Below, piece by piece: positions 1 through 7,581 of a stretch of DNA of 64,000 nt. The notes below the pieces were generated by a model. That model was given only the letters and a program-made list of their open reading frames with translations, ran no database searches and was not told where the DNA came from. Made by a program: the position numbers and the translations under genes. The stretch's first letter is position 1. Each line of letters starts with the position of its first letter. Origin of the DNA: JBCCAG01 sp050330955 (GTDB lineage Bacteria > Cyanobacteriota > Cyanobacteriia > CAKZMO01); assembly GCA_050330955.1 (NCBI GenBank), contig JBHJHJ010000084.1, positions 1-64,000 of the forward strand, written 5' to 3'.

Positions 1-1
1 C

Positions 2-241
2 CCAGAGGCGGCATTGGCAGCGGAACCCTCGTCAGAACCGCTTACCTCGGAGTCTGAAGACGCCCCTTCAGCATCGCCGGCGTCCGCTCCTGAAGGGTCA
101 GCGCCAGCGCAGCCGGTCAACTTGGCTAAGGCGATCGCTGCACTGAACCCAGCAGCGCCTTTGAGAAAGTTCCGTCGGCGGACACGCCGCTTGCCTGATC
201 TAAGTGCCATAGAAAAGAAATCCCGATTACCCATAGAGTAG
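2..241 (+). CDS. C-terminal end of an unknown protein (partial)
   Basis: The reading frame is open from the window edge to TAG at 239-241, leaving about 79 residues. The first half is rich in Ser, Ala, Pro and Glu and looks like a disordered linker. The second half ends in a basic stretch containing RKFRRRTRRLPDLS and a short tail. No domain is recognisable, and the N-terminus lies outside the window. The first TTG in the frame (14) is unlikely to be the true start because the frame runs on upstream. Confidence 0.5.
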   Translation, partial: PEAALAAEPSSEPLTSESEDAPSASPASAPEGSAPAQPVNLAKAIAALNPAAPLRKFRRRTRRLPDLSAIEKKSRLPIE

Positions 242-617
242 TGAGCGCCACAGCAGTGGCTAGAGTCTAGTCTACAAAGCCTTCAGCAGAGGCAAAATGG
301 CTGATGTAGGGCTTACAGGCGTCTCACCGGTCAGGCTGAAGGCTGCTTAATAGCGTATTACGCTTTAGCAGGGTTGAATGTGCGCTTGATCATATTTTTT
401 GCGCTGGTTCAGCTACTTAGGTCACTTCAATTGAAATTTTTGGCTTTTAGTCGTTAAAATTTATGAACAGGGGTAATCTTGGCGACTAATCTGTGACTGG
501 GCCAGTGATAAGCCAAAACCATATTGGGAACTAAAGCTTTCCATGAGGGAAAACTTTAGTTCCCGACCTAAGTGGGGTTCTAAGACGGCCCGTAACGGTT
601 GAGGATTAAACTAAAAT
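242..617. other. Intergenic leader upstream of the first histidine kinase
   Basis: No convincing gene lies in these 376 bases. The stretch around 370-470 is AT-rich and suits a promoter for the kinase at 618. It holds the strong hairpin at 526-564, listed separately. No clear -35/-10 pair could be assigned. Confidence 0.4.
526..564. promoter_or_regulatory. Perfect 11-bp inverted repeat (hairpin) in a kinase leader
   Basis: GGGAACTAAAG (526-536) is exactly complementary to CTTTAGTTCCC (554-564). The inner arms TTTCC and GGAAA can extend the stem. It ends 53 bases before the ATG at 618. There is no T-run, so a simple terminator is less likely than a leader structure, an operator, or a small mobile-element remnant. 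Confidence 0.5.
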
Positions 618-3068
618 ATGGAAGTCAAAGCTGCAGACGCCTCTTCCGGGGTACAGCCCGTAGTCCCTGATTCAAATGGACTCTCCCAGCTGGTTTCGCG
701 ATCGCTAGAAGTCATGGCCTGCTATGGGCGCGATCGCCGCTACCGTGCTGTGAGTCCGGCCCTAGCCGAAGTCTTGGGATATAGCGCTAGCGCCCTGCTC
801 GACCAGACCAATGCTGGGTTGGCGGACTTGGCGGAGCACTCTGATGAGCCTGTGGCGATTCAAAGCTACTGGCGGCAAGTGGACGATGTCATCGCCACTG
901 TCCTGCGGCAAGGGGAAGCCGAGCGACGAATCCACCCTTTTCCAACGGCGGCGGGGGTCCAAATTTATGACACCACCTACACCCCGATCAAGAATGCGGA
1001 TGGGCAGGTCATCCAGATTTTGAGCATTAGCCGCGAAGCGCTGCCAGAGGTAAAAATGCGATCGCAGCTGGTAGCGCGTTCCGCGGCGGCCCCACCGTCC
1101 CAGGCCATCGTATCCGCTGAAATGCCTGACTTGGAGGTCCCCTCGCTCTCTAGGGTCTCTGTCACGCTGGAGCAAACTGCGTGGGGTCGGACTGAGCCTG
1201 CCGAATCAGAGCAGCGCGTCTCCGCAGAGGCTGAATCTATTCATCAGACGGCTGAATTTTTGCAGCTCGTGCTGGACAACATTCTTCAACACATTTTTTG
1301 GAAAGATCGAAACTCGGTCTACTTGGGCTGCAATCGCCGATGGGCAGAAATGACGGGCATTGGCGATCCGAGTAATGTGGTGGGATTGACAGACAACGAC
1401 CTGCCCTGGACCAGAGCCCAGCGAGACTGGTACTTAGAGTGCGATCGCCGGGTGATGGAGACCGACACCCCAATGCTGCGCATCAAGCAGTCCCAGCGGG
1501 AAGCTGACGGGCGCATTAGCTGGCGGGAGACCAGTAAGCTGCCCCTGCATGACGCGGAGGGCAACGTTATCGGCCTGCTGGGCACCATTGAAGACGTCAC
1601 CGAGCGCAAGATTGCCGAGGATCTGCTGAACCAGTCTCGGGAGACCTTTCAAAAGCTGGCGAAGCAAAAGGGCCTGCTGAACCAAATCTCAGCCCAAATT
1701 CGCAAGTCCCTGAAGCCAGAGGTCATCCAGAAAACGATGGTCCACGAAATTCGTCAGCTCCTCAACGCTGACCGCGTGGTGATCTATCGGTTTGAAGCCG
1801 ACTGGCGGGGTCTGGTGGTGGTGGAATCTGTGGTTCAGCCCTGGTGCTCCACCCTGGGCAATATTGGCGCCGACGATTGTTTTGCTGAGGAATATGCTGA
1901 GCTGTACCGTCAGGGGCGGGTGGAGGCCATCCCTGACGTTGAAGCAGCGGATATCGAAGCCTGCCACAAAGATTTTCTCAGGCAGCTTGGCGTGCGCGCC
2001 AACCTGATTGTGCCGATTTTAGACCAGAGGAAACTGTGGGGCTTACTGATTACCCACCAGTGCTCAGGGCCGCGGCAGTGGAAAGAGAGCGAAATTGAGC
2101 TGCTGCAGGCCCTTGCGGGGCAGTTTGGCGTTGCAATTCAGCAAGCTGAGCTTCACACCCAGACGAAACGCAGCGCAGCCCTGGCCGAAGAGAGGGCCCA
2201 ACAGCTTGAGGTGGCGCTTCAAGAGCTTAAGCAGGCCCAGTCTCAGCTCATCCAAACGGAGAAGATGTCGGTCCTGGGCAAGATGGTGGCCGGCATTGCC
2301 CACGAAATCAACAATCCAGTCACCTTCATTCACGGCAATATCACCCATCTCAAAGGTTACTGCAGGGGCTTGGTTCAGCTGGTCGAGCTATATCAACAGC
2401 ATTACCCCACCCCGCCGGTGGCGATCGCTCAACGGATTGAGGCCATAGAGCTAGACTACCTGCTGGAGGATTTGGGTAAGGTGCTTCAGTCCATCGAGAT
2501 TGGCAGCATACGCATTCATCAGATTGTGACATCGCTGCGGACGTTCTCCCGCTTAGATGAAGCCGAAAAGAAGGCCATCGACATCCACGCTGGCTTAGAC
2601 AGTACGCTGCTGATTCTGCAGCATCACATCCGGGCCCAGCCTAATCGCGCCGAGATTCAGATTTTTAAGGAGTATGGCGACCTGCCGCTGGTGGAATGCT
2701 ATCCCAGCCAGCTCAATCAGGTGTTCATGAATTTAATCAGCAACGCCCTCGATGCCCTCGACCAGCAGATTGCGGACAGCGGACGGGCAGATATCGACGA
2801 GGCGCCCTACATCAAAATTGCGACTCAAGTCCGTGACAATAAGGCCGTGATTACAATCTGCGACAACGGACCCGGCGTTGCAGCAGAGGATCAGCACCGG
2901 CTGTTCGAGCCTTTCTTTACCACTAAGCCTGCGGGTAAAGGGACGGGACTGGGGCTTTCCATCAGCCATCAAATTGTAGTCAACAAGCACGGCGGGCAGC
3001 TGCGCCACACCTCTGAAGGGGTGAAAGGGTCGCAGTTTGAGGTCGTCATTCCCCTGCGCCAGCGCTAG
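618..3068 (+). CDS. PAS-PAS-GAF sensor histidine kinase, candidate DXCF cyanobacteriochrome
   Basis: This 816-residue protein has no membrane segment. Two PAS-like regions lie at about 30-140 and 210-330, the second ending in the PAC-type motif GTIEDVTERK. A phytochrome-type GAF domain follows at about 360-515. It carries DDCF with Cys421 and a canonical Cys449-His450 exactly 28 residues later, the arrangement of DXCF-type cyanobacteriochromes (TePixJ Cys494/Cys522). A coiled coil leads into the HisKA domain (GIAHEINNP, His562). The ATPase domain has an N-box (NLISNALDAL) and G-boxes (DNGPGV, GKGTGLGLS). It is probably a cytoplasmic light- or redox-responsive kinase; bilin attachment is inferred from motifs only. 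No response regulator is adjacent. The stop abuts the convergent deacetylase gene. Confidence 0.9.
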   Translation: MEVKAADASSGVQPVVPDSNGLSQLVSRSLEVMACYGRDRRYRAVSPALAEVLGYSASALLDQTNAGLADLAEHSDEPVAIQSYWRQVDDVIATVLRQGEAERRIHPFPTAAGVQIYDTTYTPIKNADGQVIQILSISREALPEVKMRSQLVARSAAAPPSQAIVSAEMPDLEVPSLSRVSVTLEQTAWGRTEPAESEQRVSAEAESIHQTAEFLQLVLDNILQHIFWKDRNSVYLGCNRRWAEMTGIGDPSNVVGLTDNDLPWTRAQRDWYLECDRRVMETDTPMLRIKQSQREADGRISWRETSKLPLHDAEGNVIGLLGTIEDVTERKIAEDLLNQSRETFQKLAKQKGLLNQISAQIRKSLKPEVIQKTMVHEIRQLLNADRVVIYRFEADWRGLVVVESVVQPWCSTLGNIGADDCFAEEYAELYRQGRVEAIPDVEAADIEACHKDFLRQLGVRANLIVPILDQRKLWGLLITHQCSGPRQWKESEIELLQALAGQFGVAIQQAELHTQTKRSAALAEERAQQLEVALQELKQAQSQLIQTEKMSVLGKMVAGIAHEINNPVTFIHGNITHLKGYCRGLVQLVELYQQHYPTPPVAIAQRIEAIELDYLLEDLGKVLQSIEIGSIRIHQIVTSLRTFSRLDEAEKKAIDIHAGLDSTLLILQHHIRAQPNRAEIQIFKEYGDLPLVECYPSQLNQVFMNLISNALDALDQQIADSGRADIDEAPYIKIATQVRDNKAVITICDNGPGVAAEDQHRLFEPFFTTKPAGKGTGLGLSISHQIVVNKHGGQLRHTSEGVKGSQFEVVIPLRQR

Positions 3069-3069
3069 C

Positions 3070-3969
3070 TCAGGGCACCGTTCCCTCAGGCAAGGAATAG
3101 ATGTGCTGCGCAATCTCACCGGGATGGGTTACCCAAACCAAATCGCTGCTGCGTGCGGCGTCTTTCGCGATGTGCTCTAGCGATCGCCGCAGGTGACGCA
3201 GCCGAAACGGCTGACCGACAATGTAGGGATGGAGCGCGATGCCGTAGACCAGAGGCTGCTGCTGGGACTGCTGCTTCATCTCTTCATACTGGTCAATGAT
3301 CATGTCGGCAAAGTCCACGGCTGAGGTGCGGCGCACCGCGATCGCCGGGATGTCGTTGACCTCTTGGGAGTAGGGCACCGCCAGAATGCGGCCTTGGCGG
3401 GTGTTGAACCAGATTGGCTGGTCGTCGCAGCACCAGTCCAGCAAGTAGGGATACTTCGCCTCCTGCAGCAGGTCGGGGGTGAGGTGGCTTTGGGCAATCC
3501 AGGGGCCAAGCCAGCCCTGGGGCGCTTTGCCCTCGTGCTGGGTCAATACTTCAGTTGTCTCCGCAATGAGCGCCGCTTCAGCGGCTTCAGAGAGGACGCT
3601 TTGTCGTTCAGAGTTGGTGCGTCCGTGGGCCACCACCTCATCGCCGCGGCTGCGAAACGCCGCCATCACCTCGGGGCAGTAGTCGTATAGGCTGGCATTG
3701 GCCAGCACTGCCACGGGCAGACCCAAAGTCTCAAACAGGTCCAAAAGCCGCCATACGCCGACTCGGTTGCCGTAGTCTCGCCAGGCATAGTTCAGCACGT
3801 CAGGTTCAGGGCCACCGGGGGCGAGCTGTGCGCCTAAGCCCTCTCCAAAGGCAAAGTGCTCTAAGTTCAACGCCACATAGACTGCAAGGCGCTGCCCCTG
3901 GGGCCAGCTGTAGTCGGGTCTATGGATGATGGCGGAGTAGCCGTAGCGTCCGTGGGTGGATAAGTCCAA
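3070..3969 (-). CDS. Polysaccharide deacetylase family protein (NodB/PuuE-like)
   Basis: About 299 residues. The sequence RYGYSAIIHRPDYSWPQG followed by NLEHF, the GDEVVAHGRTN segment, and a late segment with GIALHPYIVGQP and WVTHPGEIA match the PuuE/allantoinase-like branch of carbohydrate esterase 4 proteins. These remove acyl groups from N-acetylated sugars or act on ureides. No signal peptide is visible. The frame extends to a TTG at 4014. I prefer TTG 3969 because GGGAG sits six bases upstream and the family homology begins just after it. This also places the CRP-type site at 3994-4009 in front of the gene. It is divergent from the toroid gene at 4150, so a joint sugar-related role is plausible. 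The exact substrate is unknown. Confidence 0.75.
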   Translation of the reverse strand: MDLSTHGRYGYSAIIHRPDYSWPQGQRLAVYVALNLEHFAFGEGLGAQLAPGGPEPDVLNYAWRDYGNRVGVWRLLDLFETLGLPVAVLANASLYDYCPEVMAAFRSRGDEVVAHGRTNSERQSVLSEAAEAALIAETTEVLTQHEGKAPQGWLGPWIAQSHLTPDLLQEAKYPYLLDWCCDDQPIWFNTRQGRILAVPYSQEVNDIPAIAVRRTSAVDFADMIIDQYEEMKQQSQQQPLVYGIALHPYIVGQPFRLRHLRRSLEHIAKDAARSSDLVWVTHPGEIAQHIYSLPEGTVP

Positions 3970-3993
3970 CAAAAACTCCCGAAAAGCGCAATC

Positions 3994-4009
3994 TGTGAGC
4001 TGGCTCACA
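3994..4009. promoter_or_regulatory. Perfect CRP-type binding site (TGTGA-N6-TCACA)
   Basis: The sequence TGTGAGCTGGCTCACA is a perfect match to the consensus shared by E. coli CRP and the cyanobacterial cAMP receptor protein SYCRP1. It lies inside a longer palindrome TCTGTGAGCTGGCTCACAGA (3992-4011). It sits between the deacetylase, read leftward, and the toroid-like gene, read rightward from 4150, about 140 bases before the latter. cAMP control of one or both genes is inferred. Confidence 0.6.
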
Positions 4010-4049
4010 GACAAATGACAGCATAAGTTTCCGCCAAGACTTTGTCATT

Positions 4050-4098
4050 GTCAAATAAAACCAGATGTCAAATAAAACTAGATGTTAAATAAAAACCC
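4050..4098 (+). repeat. Three-copy 17-bp direct tandem repeat
   Basis: The unit GTCAAATAAAACCAGAT (4050-4066) is followed by a copy with one change (4067-4083) and a third degenerate copy starting GTTAAATAAAA (4084). The block is AT-rich and lies in the promoter region between the two divergent genes. It may simply be a local slippage expansion. Confidence 0.6.
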
Positions 4099-4149
4099 AA
4101 AGCCCTCAGCCTGTTAAGGTGACGACAGATTCGCTAGCGATGTCCATAT

Positions 4150-5748
4150 ATGTCCCGACACCTGTTTGCAGCTGAAGCCCTGGCCCACATCCCCAAAATT
4201 TTGACGCTGCAGGACCGCAACCCCCACAGCCCGACATACGGCTGCTTCGATCGCAACTTTTGGCAATATAAAATTATTGATTTTCCCAGCGGCATGGCCC
4301 AAGAATTTGTGCTGCCGCTGGCCTTGGTCTACGCGCTGCCCCTCCCCGACAATCCTTACTACCAGCAGCTTGCCCTACGCCACTGGATCGTGGCGGGCAT
4401 GCACTACGCCGCCCGCAGTGCCCACCCCGACGGCTCCTGTGACGACTATTTCCCGTTTGAGCGCGCCAGCGGAGCTGCGGCCTTTTCCCTGCTGGCCTGC
4501 CTTGACAGCTACCAACTGCTGGCCACAGAAGACCCGGCGCTGCTGCAGTTCTTTCAGCGGCGCGCCGATTGGCTGGCCCATCACCAAGAGAGCGGCAGGC
4601 TTACAAATCACCAGGCTTTGATTGCCCTTTGTCTGAGGCTGGCGGGAGATCTGCTGCACACCGATCGCTGGCAGGGGGCGAGTCGCGATCGCCTGGCCCA
4701 GGTGCTGAGCTGGCAAAATCCTGAGGGCTGGTTTCAAGAGTACGAAGGCTGCGACACCGGCTACCAGACCCTGACTATTGGCTGCCTAGCGCGGCTGTAT
4801 GACCTGCAGCCCACCAGCGAACTGAAGGACGCGATCGCCAAAGCCGTGCTGCTGACGGCCCACTTTATCCACCCCGATGGCTCCTACGGCGGGGAATACA
4901 CCAGCCGCAACACCTACAACTACTTTCCCCACGGGTTTGAGCGGGTGGGCCGCTGGCTGCCGGAGGCCCTCAGCATCAATGATCAGTTTTTGAGCGGTCT
5001 CGGTCAGGGGCGCGGGGCTTGCTACGCCGATGACCATATTGTGGGGCACCACACCTGGAGCTATTTGCTGGCCTGGCGCAATTTTGTAGAGACGCGGTCA
5101 GGGGCACCACTGCCCCAAGAGCGGCTGTGGCTCCCCGAGGCCCGCATCCTCGTGGAGCGCCGTGGGGACACCACCCTCTATGTGGCACTTAATAAGGGCG
5201 GCGTGTTTAAGCTGTTTCGGGGCGATCGCCTCGTGGTCTCCGACACCCAGATCTCCCTGCAGGTGAGGGCAGACGGCGGTGTGAAAAATGCCGTAGGCCA
5301 CCTGGTAGGCCAGTATCCGGTTGAGGTGGGGGAGAATCAGATTACCATCAGCGGTGCCCTAGGCTGGGCGAAACAGACCCAAATGACGCCCCCAAAGCTG
5401 ATGGTGCTGCGCATCGTCATGCTGACGGTGGGTCGGTTCTTCCCTAACCTGGTGCGTCGCCTGCTGCAAAAAGTGCTGATTACTGGAAAAACTGCCGCTC
5501 CCTTTCAATTTGAGCGGCAGTTTCAGTGGCGAGAGGGCAAGTGGCACGTGCGCGACGCCATCACCCCTACCCAGCCAGAGGGCTGGAGCCGGGTCACGGC
5601 GGCTGGCATCGCCCCCGCTCAGACCTCGATCTACGTCGTCATGAGCCGCACATACCAGCCGGGGCAGCTACAGCCCTGGCTGAATTTGGCGGCTCATGTG
5701 CGCAAGCTCGAACCCAATGAACCGTTAATTCTGGATCGATCGCTCTAA
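4150..5748 (+). CDS. Conserved hypothetical protein, predicted alpha/alpha-toroid (heparinase/glycan-active-like)
   Basis: 532 residues. The N-terminal two thirds contain helical repeats rich in Trp, Tyr and His: AAEALAHIPKIL, HWIVAGMHYAARSAHPDGS, FQEYEGCDTGYQTLTIGCLARLY, HPDGSYGGEYTSRNTYNYF. This is the style of alpha/alpha-toroid glycan lyases and glycosidases. The C-terminal third looks beta-rich (LVERRGDTTLYVALNKGGVFKLF). No signal peptide is evident. The neighbouring divergent deacetylase supports a polysaccharide role. I do not recognise a named family, and the enzymatic activity is unproven. Its 3' end overlaps the convergent kamA gene by 24 bases. Confidence 0.7.
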   Translation: MSRHLFAAEALAHIPKILTLQDRNPHSPTYGCFDRNFWQYKIIDFPSGMAQEFVLPLALVYALPLPDNPYYQQLALRHWIVAGMHYAARSAHPDGSCDDYFPFERASGAAAFSLLACLDSYQLLATEDPALLQFFQRRADWLAHHQESGRLTNHQALIALCLRLAGDLLHTDRWQGASRDRLAQVLSWQNPEGWFQEYEGCDTGYQTLTIGCLARLYDLQPTSELKDAIAKAVLLTAHFIHPDGSYGGEYTSRNTYNYFPHGFERVGRWLPEALSINDQFLSGLGQGRGACYADDHIVGHHTWSYLLAWRNFVETRSGAPLPQERLWLPEARILVERRGDTTLYVALNKGGVFKLFRGDRLVVSDTQISLQVRADGGVKNAVGHLVGQYPVEVGENQITISGALGWAKQTQMTPPKLMVLRIVMLTVGRFFPNLVRRLLQKVLITGKTAAPFQFERQFQWREGKWHVRDAITPTQPEGWSRVTAAGIAPAQTSIYVVMSRTYQPGQLQPWLNLAAHVRKLEPNEPLILDRSL

Positions 5749-6954
5749 AGCGGGGGTTGGAACTTGATCAAAGGCGATCGCCTCTCGGTCGAGTCCCCCG
5801 TCTTGGCTTTGGCCCAGTTCTGACCTATCCGGCTCCATATAAGTCGCCAGCTCACCCTGGTAGTTCTGCAGCAGCACCTTGCCATTAGGCTCGCGGGCAA
5901 GCAAGTATTGGGGCATTACAGGCACCTTGCCGCCGCCGCCAGGGCTATCGATCACATAGGTCGGCACCGCATAGCCGCTGGTGTAGCCCTGCAGCCCTCG
6001 AATAATCTCAAGCCCTTTGTCGATTGAGGTGCGGAAATGGCCTGCCCCCTTGACCAAATCGCACTGGTATAGATAGTAAGGCCGTACTCTATTTCTGACC
6101 AGCTTGTGAACCAGCTGCCGCTGAACCTCAAGGGAGTCATTGATCCCTGCCAACAAGACGCTTTGATTGCCCAGAGGAATACCCGCATCAGCCAGCCGAG
6201 AGAGGGCCTGGCTTACTTCAGGGGTAATTTCCTTGGGGTGGTTGATGTGGACGTTCATCCACAGCGGATGGTGCTTTCGAAGCACCGCACAGAGCTCAGG
6301 GGTAATGCGCTGGGGCAAAAAGCTCGGAACCCGGCTTCCAATGCGAACGATTTCGATGTGCTCTATCGCCCGTAGGGAAGACAGAAGATGGTCTAAAAGC
6401 GATTCAGATAGGGTCAACGGGTCCCCGCCACTCAGCAAAACGTCCCTCACCTGGGGTGTTTTTCTTAAGTAGTCGAGCTGGGCTTCAAACGTGCTGACCC
6501 CCATGGTTTTGTCGAAATCGCCCACCATTCTGCTGCGGGTACAGTACCGGCAGTAGCTGGCACAGTGGGTCGTGACCAGCATCAGGACTCTATCGGGATA
6601 GCGATGGACGATGCCTGGTACAGGGCTGTCCTCATCCTCCCCTAGGCTATCGGTCATCATGCCCTTAAAGTCTTTTAGCTCTCGGCCTAAAGGCACTACC
6701 TGGCGCCGAATAGGACAGTTGGGGTCATCTGAAGCAATCAGACCTGCAAAGTAGGGCGTGATGTCTACGCGAAAGCGATTTTGGGCCTGCAGACCCTCCA
6801 ACTCTTCAGGGGTCAGGTTAAGGATTTCGCCAAGTTCGTCTACAGCGCTGATGCGGTGCTTGAGTTGCCACTGCCAGCTATTCCAGTCTTTGTCTGGAAC
6901 ATGGGTAAATTTAGAAGGGCGTTTGCTCGTCGCTGGTCTTCCCAAGGTAGACAT
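5725..6954 (-). CDS. kamA: Lysine 2,3-aminomutase (radical SAM, PLP-dependent)
   Basis: 409 residues from ATG 6954, which has GGAG eight bases upstream; the frame continues 17 codons further up without comparable support. The radical-SAM cluster is Cys131-x3-Cys135-x2-Cys138 (CASYCRYC). SAM-binding SGGDPL follows. The PLP lysine is Lys343 in PGGGGK. Asp299 (YQCD) and Asp336 (VIDSPGGGG) fall at the positions of the two aspartates that hold the lysine epsilon-amino group in clostridial lysine 2,3-aminomutase; all key residues are offset by a constant six. This supports lysine rather than glutamate as substrate, giving beta-lysine. No beta-lysine acetyltransferase (ablB) is adjacent, so the pathway use here is open. 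Confidence 0.85.
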   Translation of the reverse strand: MSTLGRPATSKRPSKFTHVPDKDWNSWQWQLKHRISAVDELGEILNLTPEELEGLQAQNRFRVDITPYFAGLIASDDPNCPIRRQVVPLGRELKDFKGMMTDSLGEDEDSPVPGIVHRYPDRVLMLVTTHCASYCRYCTRSRMVGDFDKTMGVSTFEAQLDYLRKTPQVRDVLLSGGDPLTLSESLLDHLLSSLRAIEHIEIVRIGSRVPSFLPQRITPELCAVLRKHHPLWMNVHINHPKEITPEVSQALSRLADAGIPLGNQSVLLAGINDSLEVQRQLVHKLVRNRVRPYYLYQCDLVKGAGHFRTSIDKGLEIIRGLQGYTSGYAVPTYVIDSPGGGGKVPVMPQYLLAREPNGKVLLQNYQGELATYMEPDRSELGQSQDGGLDREAIAFDQVPTPALERSIQN

Positions 6955-7053
6955 AATCAATACTCCATTAGTCAAATGTTCAGGACGGGTGGTCTGATGT
7001 ATCAAAATGTAATCAAAACACTTTGGCCACAGCGCTTCTCACGCCAGGGGGCC

Positions 7054-7090
7054 CTGGGTAGTGGCGGTGCACTGCACCACTACTACCCAG
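7054..7090. promoter_or_regulatory. Hairpin upstream of kamA
   Basis: CTGGGTAG (7054-7061) pairs with CTACCCAG (7083-7090). An inner stem GGTGC/GCACC with a three-base loop is separated from the outer stem by a small internal loop. It lies about 100 bases upstream of the kamA start and may be a leader structure or regulator site. Confidence 0.45.
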
Positions 7091-7133
7091 GTCGGGATCT
7101 GTCGTGATTGAAAGCTAATATGGGAGCAGACCT

Positions 7134-7173
7134 GAACGATTTGGAATAGCTTTGATACTGTGCCAAATCGTTC
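7134..7173. promoter_or_regulatory. Perfect 11-bp inverted repeat
   Basis: GAACGATTTGG (7134-7144) is exactly complementary to CCAAATCGTTC (7163-7173), with an 18-base spacer. There is no T-run on either side. The roughly 29-bp centre-to-centre distance of the arms could suit a dimeric regulator or an RNA hairpin. Confidence 0.45.
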
Positions 7174-7581
7174 AAATTGAACTCTTTCCTCGTCTCATGC
7201 TGAAGTATCGCCCACCCCGTCTAGGCTGCCATCAGTGACGATGCACAAAGCAGAACAATAAATATTACAATCGCACTAGCGAATATTACGACCATTTCAA
7301 TATACTGATGTGTAGGCGGCGATCGCTCGCTACGTGCCTCTTACGAGTCGGTAGTCCCATTTGCCTGCAGCGGGCATTGGTCTGTGCAGGTTGCACGCCG
7401 CGCCAGGTTTGCTAGATTATGAGTTGAGGTGCGTTAATACGTGGTGGTATTCCGGGCATCTTCTACGATTAATACCGTGTGTAGAGGCGCTAGTGTTAAG
7501 CAGCACCCCTATGTTCAAGCTCGAGACAGGGATTGATTCTGCAACTCCAGTTGCTCTACACGGCCTGAAAGCAAGATACGA

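Larger units (their letters stand above)
6955..7581. other. Intergenic region between kamA and the Cache histidine kinase
   Basis: About 630 bases between divergent genes with no gene I can support. A 74-codon frame at 7361-7585 has unremarkable composition and ends at the kinase start. The region holds two strong inverted repeats (7054-7090 and 7134-7173) and an AT-rich stretch near 7250-7310 that could carry promoters. Confidence 0.4.
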
